Below, in pieces: positions 61,122 through 64,000 of a stretch of DNA of 64,000 nucleotides (position 1 is the stretch's first letter; each line of letters starts with the position of its first letter). This DNA comes from Bacteroidales bacterium (GTDB lineage Bacteria; Bacteroidota; Bacteroidia; Bacteroidales; WCHB1-69). Made by a program: the position numbers and the translations under genes. The stretch spans positions 1 to 64,000 of the forward strand of contig JAGCGA010000012.1 in NCBI GenBank assembly GCA_017649855.1, read 5' to 3'. Below the pieces are notes generated by a model. It ran no database searches, had not been told where the DNA came from, and was given only the letters and a program-made list of their open reading frames with translations.

Positions 61122-61129
61122 TAATTTTG
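61122..61129 (+). promoter_or_regulatory. Predicted -7 box for ispD
   Basis: TAATTTTG followed by CACC. The transcript would start near 61136, 20 bp before the GTG start, with AAAGGAG (61144-61150) as a rare clear ribosome-binding site. Confidence 0.6.
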
Positions 61130-61155
61130 CACCTTCATTAGAGAAAGGAGTTGCT

Positions 61156-61896
61156 GTGCAAGACTTCCAACAGAGAGATAATCAATCCCCATCACCCCAC
61201 AATGTGGCGGTGATACTGGCCGCTGGATCGGGAGCCCGTTTCGGTCACACCGTCCCCAAACAGTTCCTGACCGTTAACGGCAGGATGGTCTTCGAATATT
61301 CTCTAGAGACCTTCGAGAAGCATCCCGCCATCGACGAAGTCCTGCTGGTGTGCCATCCCGACTATCTGGAAACAGCCCGGTCGGCTTGTTCCCGTAACGC
61401 GTGGCGCAAGGTGTCCCAAATTCTTTCCGGAGGACGTGAACGCTATGAGTCGGCCATGGCCGCCATCCGTGCCCTCCAAGCATCTAACCCCTACAATGTC
61501 ATCCTGCACGACGCTGCTCGCCCGCTGCTTTCGGCTAAGATTGTTACCGAGGTGACGGAAGCCCTGCAGTCCCATGAGGCTGTCAACGTGGCAGTGCCCA
61601 TGACCGACACCGTGCTCCAAACAGATCCCTCCGGAAACCATATTCAGCATGTTCCGGATCGTCGTATGCTGATGGCTAGTCAGACCCCCCAAGCCTTTCG
61701 CTTCCAGATCCTCCAGGAAGCCTATCGGCGCGCCGCCGTCGCCGGGCCAATCCAAACTACCGACGAGTGTGGCGTCATACTTCGCTTTATGCCCAACGTG
61801 CCCGTCTTCATCGTGCCGGGCGATCCTCGCAACTTCAAAGTGACCTACCCCGATGACCTGGACCGACTGGCCCTGTTGCTGAATAGGCACGATTAA
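61156..61896 (+). CDS. ispD: 2-C-methyl-D-erythritol 4-phosphate cytidylyltransferase
   Basis: A 246-aa enzyme of the MEP isoprenoid route, making CDP-methylerythritol from MEP and CTP. Signature [20 protein letters not shown] near the N-terminus, [16 protein letters not shown] in the middle, and [13 protein letters not shown] and TTDECGVI towards the end. The start is GTG 61156, placed 5 nt after AAAGGAG; an ATG at 61078 lies upstream of the promoter and is not credible. dxs, the first enzyme of the route, is at 30 kb. The next small gene follows after 19 bp. Confidence 0.94.
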   Translation: MQDFQQRDNQSPSPHNVAVILAAGSGARFGHTVPKQFLTVNGRMVFEYSLETFEKHPAIDEVLLVCHPDYLETARSACSRNAWRKVSQILSGGRERYESAMAAIRALQASNPYNVILHDAARPLLSAKIVTEVTEALQSHEAVNVAVPMTDTVLQTDPSGNHIQHVPDRRMLMASQTPQAFRFQILQEAYRRAAVAGPIQTTDECGVILRFMPNVPVFIVPGDPRNFKVTYPDDLDRLALLLNRHD

Positions 61897-61915
61897 TGTC
61901 TTTCCCCTCACTGAG

Positions 61916-62422
61916 ATGTTCCGCAGACCGAAATCATGTAAAGATATGCAGGTGAGAAAAAGTCGCCTCCTGCCACCCAAAGGATATGACGCCATCACCT
62001 TCTTTGGACTTGTTCTCATGCGGAAACCTCAGTATGAGGAGTGGCGCCGAAATGCAACCTCCAAGCAATATCGCCAACTCTGTAGCCATGAGATGATTCA
62101 TCAGCGCCAAGCCGTCTCGCTGCACAACTCGTGGCTCTGCTATTATGTCAGATATGCCTACTATTACTTGAGAAACAGACCTCTCCGATATGGTCATATG
62201 TTTGCCTATCTGGCCAACCCTTTTGAAATGGAAGCCTATCTCTTTGAAGCCGATACCTCATATGCTTCAAGGCCGCAAGATGGTGCCGATAATTGGAGAA
62301 AACTGGCCTCCTATCCGCCGGCATGCTGGCACGCCTTGATGTCCGACAAGGGGCTAGCCACGAAAGCCGCACAAGCGGATTTTTTCACCAGAGTGGCCTC
62401 TTTCATGGAAAATAAATGGTAA
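61916..62422 (+). CDS. Small HExxH-motif protein, unknown function
   Basis: A 168-aa protein with a zinc-peptidase-like motif HEMIHQRQ at about residues 59-66, followed by an aromatic, moderately hydrophobic segment (LCYYVRYAYYYL) and NPFEMEAYLFEADTSY, which supplies a downstream Glu that could be a third ligand. Similar short Bacteroidota proteins with HExIHxxQ and E(A)Y motifs are familiar to me without an assigned role. No signal peptide. It follows ispD by 19 bp; a bidirectional hairpin lies directly behind it. MQVRKSRLL, 10 codons in, is an alternative start. Confidence 0.8.
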   Translation: MFRRPKSCKDMQVRKSRLLPPKGYDAITFFGLVLMRKPQYEEWRRNATSKQYRQLCSHEMIHQRQAVSLHNSWLCYYVRYAYYYLRNRPLRYGHMFAYLANPFEMEAYLFEADTSYASRPQDGADNWRKLASYPPACWHALMSDKGLATKAAQADFFTRVASFMENKW

Positions 62423-62426
62423 AAAA

Positions 62427-62452
62427 AAAGGATGACAGAAAAGTCATCCTTT
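62427..62452. terminator. Bidirectional terminator between convergent genes
   Basis: AAAGGATGAC and GTCATCCTTT form a 10-bp stem with a 6-nt loop. A long A run precedes it and T-rich sequence follows, so it can serve both the ispD unit and the convergent tonB gene. Confidence 0.8.
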
Positions 62453-62472
62453 GTCTTTCATTGGCACGCCTT

Positions 62473-63162
62473 TTACATGGAGAAACGTACCGGAACCTTG
62501 AAGTAGCAACGGACTGCGCGTCCATTGTTCTTGGCCGGTTTCCACTTAGGCATGGCCATGATACCACGTACAGCCTCCTTGTCGCAGTCCGGGAACAATG
62601 AGTTGACAACCTTGGCGTTGCTCACACGTCCGTCTTTCTCAACCACGAACTCGACCAATACGATACCTTGAATGTTGTTGTCACGAGCCAATTGAGGATA
62701 TTGGATCTCATTGCGCAAGAACAAGTTCAAGGCTTCCATACCACCGGGGTACTCAGGCTGCTCGGCAGCAAAGTGCACAGGAGCTTCTTCTTCTTCCGGT
62801 TGATCAACAATATCAACCTCCATGTCAGGTAAATCCTCAATAGATTCAGACTCGTCAAACTCAGCATCAAATGAGAAATCAACATCTACCTCAGTGGCAT
62901 TATCAACCAGGTTGATGATGACCTCCTGTTGGGGAGCTGCTGCTGGTGGTGGGGGAGGAGGGGTTTGGTCAGTAGCAATAACATCTTCGTCAGAGACTTC
63001 GATGAAATCATCTTCCGGTGCAACGAAACCGGGAGCTTTGGTCTCGCTTGCAAACAATTCAAAGCCGGCATATACCAGACACAATACCGCTACTAAACCG
63101 ATGAGAATGAAGAGTGTTCTCTTATTCTCGAGGTTTCCTTTGTCTGTCTTTTTTGCTATCAT
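62473..63162 (-). CDS. tonB: Energy transducer TonB
   Basis: A 229-aa TonB protein. One N-terminal membrane helix (about 15-34, RTLFILIGLVAVLCLVYAGF), a periplasmic linker with PPPPPPAAAPQQ and long acidic stretches (FDAEFDESESIEDLPDMEVD), and a C-terminal TonB domain (about 140-229) with YPGGMEALNLFLRNEIQYPQ, GIVLVEFVVEKDGRVSNAKV and MPKWKPAKNNGRAVRCYFKV. It transmits proton-motive energy from ExbB-ExbD to TonB-dependent receptors. exbB/exbD genes are not beside it. Its linker is acidic rather than the Pro-Lys/Pro-Glu type of E. coli. Confidence 0.94.
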   Translation of the reverse strand: MIAKKTDKGNLENKRTLFILIGLVAVLCLVYAGFELFASETKAPGFVAPEDDFIEVSDEDVIATDQTPPPPPPAAAPQQEVIINLVDNATEVDVDFSFDAEFDESESIEDLPDMEVDIVDQPEEEEAPVHFAAEQPEYPGGMEALNLFLRNEIQYPQLARDNNIQGIVLVEFVVEKDGRVSNAKVVNSLFPDCDKEAVRGIMAMPKWKPAKNNGRAVRCYFKVPVRFSM

Positions 63163-63207
63163 AGCAGGTGTATTTTAAAGGTGATACTTATTCATATAAC
63201 GACAGCG

Positions 63208-63215
63208 CAAAAATA
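63208..63215 (-). promoter_or_regulatory. Predicted -7 box for tonB
   Basis: On the minus strand TATTTTTG followed by CGC, 45 bp before the tonB ATG. Confidence 0.6.
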
Positions 63216-63254
63216 ATATTTTATTCTTTAAAAAAAAAGATGTATAAAAAATTT

Positions 63255-64000
63255 TTATGCATAGATGGCACCCCCGCAATTGTCCTGTTCCGATCCGGTG
63301 ACACTTTTGAGACAATTGTTTCTGTTACACAATCTTAGTAGACCCAAAAAAGCAAAAATCAAGGCTTCTTTGTATTGGATGACTTCAATGTCCGGAAGAA
63401 TGACTTGGGCGTTGGTGTGCTCCCGAAGACGTTCAATGAGGTAGCAATTGAGCGCTCCGCCGCCGGTTGTCAGCATCGTGGCAGCCTCATCCGGAACACT
63501 CCTGGCTATCATCATCGCAAGATGCTCGGTCAACGTCTGCAATAGATCCTCAGGCCTGTCTTCGGAAATGTGCTTTCCCAATATAGGGAGAAAGGTGCTT
63601 TCAAACCACTCCTTGCCCAAAGACTTGGGCGCTTGTTGTCTGTAATAGTCCAAATGGTTCAATTCCTCCAATAAGGAGGGTATGATTTGTCCCCTTCGGG
63701 CTAGCATCCCGTCTTGGTCATACTCCATCCCAACTGTTGAGGCTACTAAATTGAGCGCCATGTTGCAAGGAGCCACGTCAAACGATATGCGCTGTCCCGC
63801 TTTTCGGAAAGAGATATTCGAAAACCCTCCCAAGTTGAGGCAGGCGTCGTAATCGCCAAATAGCAATTCGTCACCGATTGGAACGAGAGGAGCCCCCTGA
63901 CCACCCAAGGCCACATCAGTGGTGCGGAAGTCGCAAACTGTCAGGATTCCCGTCCGCGCAGCAATAGAGGCACCGTGGCCAATCTGAGTGGTGAGGTGCA
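63255..64000 (-). CDS. anmK: Anhydro-N-acetylmuramic acid kinase (5'-truncated by window edge)
   Basis: The last 247 codons of a kinase that phosphorylates and opens 1,6-anhydro-MurNAc, giving MurNAc-6-phosphate in peptidoglycan recycling. The frame stays open to the window edge (first whole codon ends at 63998). Visible motifs are QIGHGASIAARTGI, the signature DFRTTDVALGGQGAPLVP, LNLGGFSNISF, and MLTTGGGALNCYLIERL. About one third of the protein lies beyond the window. It agrees with the other recycling genes present (ldcA, GH3 fusion). In QIGHGA the position after Gly is His where, from memory, Asp is usual. Confidence 0.93.
   Translation of the reverse strand, partial: HLTTQIGHGASIAARTGILTVCDFRTTDVALGGQGAPLVPIGDELLFGDYDACLNLGGFSNISFRKAGQRISFDVAPCNMALNLVASTVGMEYDQDGMLARRGQIIPSLLEELNHLDYYRQQAPKSLGKEWFESTFLPILGKHISEDRPEDLLQTLTEHLAMMIARSVPDEAATMLTTGGGALNCYLIERLREHTNAQVILPDIEVIQYKEALIFAFLGLLRLCNRNNCLKSVTGSEQDNCGGAIYA

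Noticed and set aside
63241..63257. AT-rich palindrome as terminator of anmK
   Set aside because: TATAAAAAATTTTTATG can fold but has no GC pairs and overlaps the stop codon; too weak to call.
1..64000. Prophage, insertion sequence, integrative element or defence island
   Set aside because: No integrase, transposase, tail, toxin-antitoxin pair or nuclease gene could be supported; the only hint is the short fragment at the left edge.

Overview
The window looks like a chromosomal segment of an anaerobic member of the Bacteroidota, most likely order Bacteroidales. The grounds are: promoters with the Bacteroidota -7 box TAnnTTTG, mostly no Shine-Dalgarno sequences, TonB-dependent receptors, a type IX secretion (T9SS) cargo protein beside a PorV-like barrel, a long acidic tail on ribosomal protein bS16, and the [FeFe]-hydrogenase maturase HydF. 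I see no rRNA, tRNA, CRISPR array, transposase or phage gene. Species cannot be named from this.

Layout. 1-8 kb: fragment of an unknown gene, a manC-TonB receptor pair, and minus-strand genes for an acyltransferase, an LD-carboxypeptidase, a short-chain dehydrogenase and an acyl-CoA ligase. 8-16 kb: nadD, rlmD, an unusual ECF sigma factor fused through a membrane segment to a TonB-like domain, then divergently hutH, a lipoprotein, nadC and a BrkB-type membrane protein. 16-26 kb: a three-gene surface module (1264-aa TonB receptor, 1568-aa T9SS cargo, PorV-like barrel) with codon use like that of highly expressed genes, closed by a hairpin terminator. 26-32 kb: tight operon greA-HIT-transketolase N-half-lptF/G-glycosyltransferase-dxs. 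33-39 kb: minus-strand cell-wall operon ddl, two GH73/LysM paralogues, an M23 peptidase and an orphan oligopeptide-binding lipoprotein. 39-44 kb: acyltransferase, then a 77-aa protein, a GH3/beta-lactamase fusion, tsaB and a two-domain stress protein. 44-52 kb: DUF456, NSS symporter, S41 protease, dnaG, YitT, DUF59. 52-54 kb: rimO-hydF. 54-57 kb: galactofuranose/polyprenol-sugar genes (glf, gtrA, GT2). 57-64 kb: housekeeping genes rpsP-rimM, gtrA, DUF177-rpmF, rdgB, merR, smpB, ispD, a small HExxH protein, tonB and the 3' part of anmK.

Pathways represented by several genes: peptidoglycan synthesis, turnover and recycling (ddl, GH73 pair, M23, ldcA, GH3/NagZ-like, anmK, possibly the peptide-binding lipoprotein); NAD synthesis (nadC, nadD); the MEP isoprenoid route (dxs, ispD); and cell-surface glycans (manC, glf, GTs, GtrA).

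Most unusual points: the one-piece ECF sigma-transmembrane-TonB-like protein facing hutH; a GH73 paralogue that has lost its catalytic glutamate next to one that keeps it; a lone transketolase N-terminal half; the highly expressed surface triad; and several intergenic arrays built on 7-bp periods, two of which share one consensus, sit between convergent genes and supply the stop codon of a minus-strand gene.
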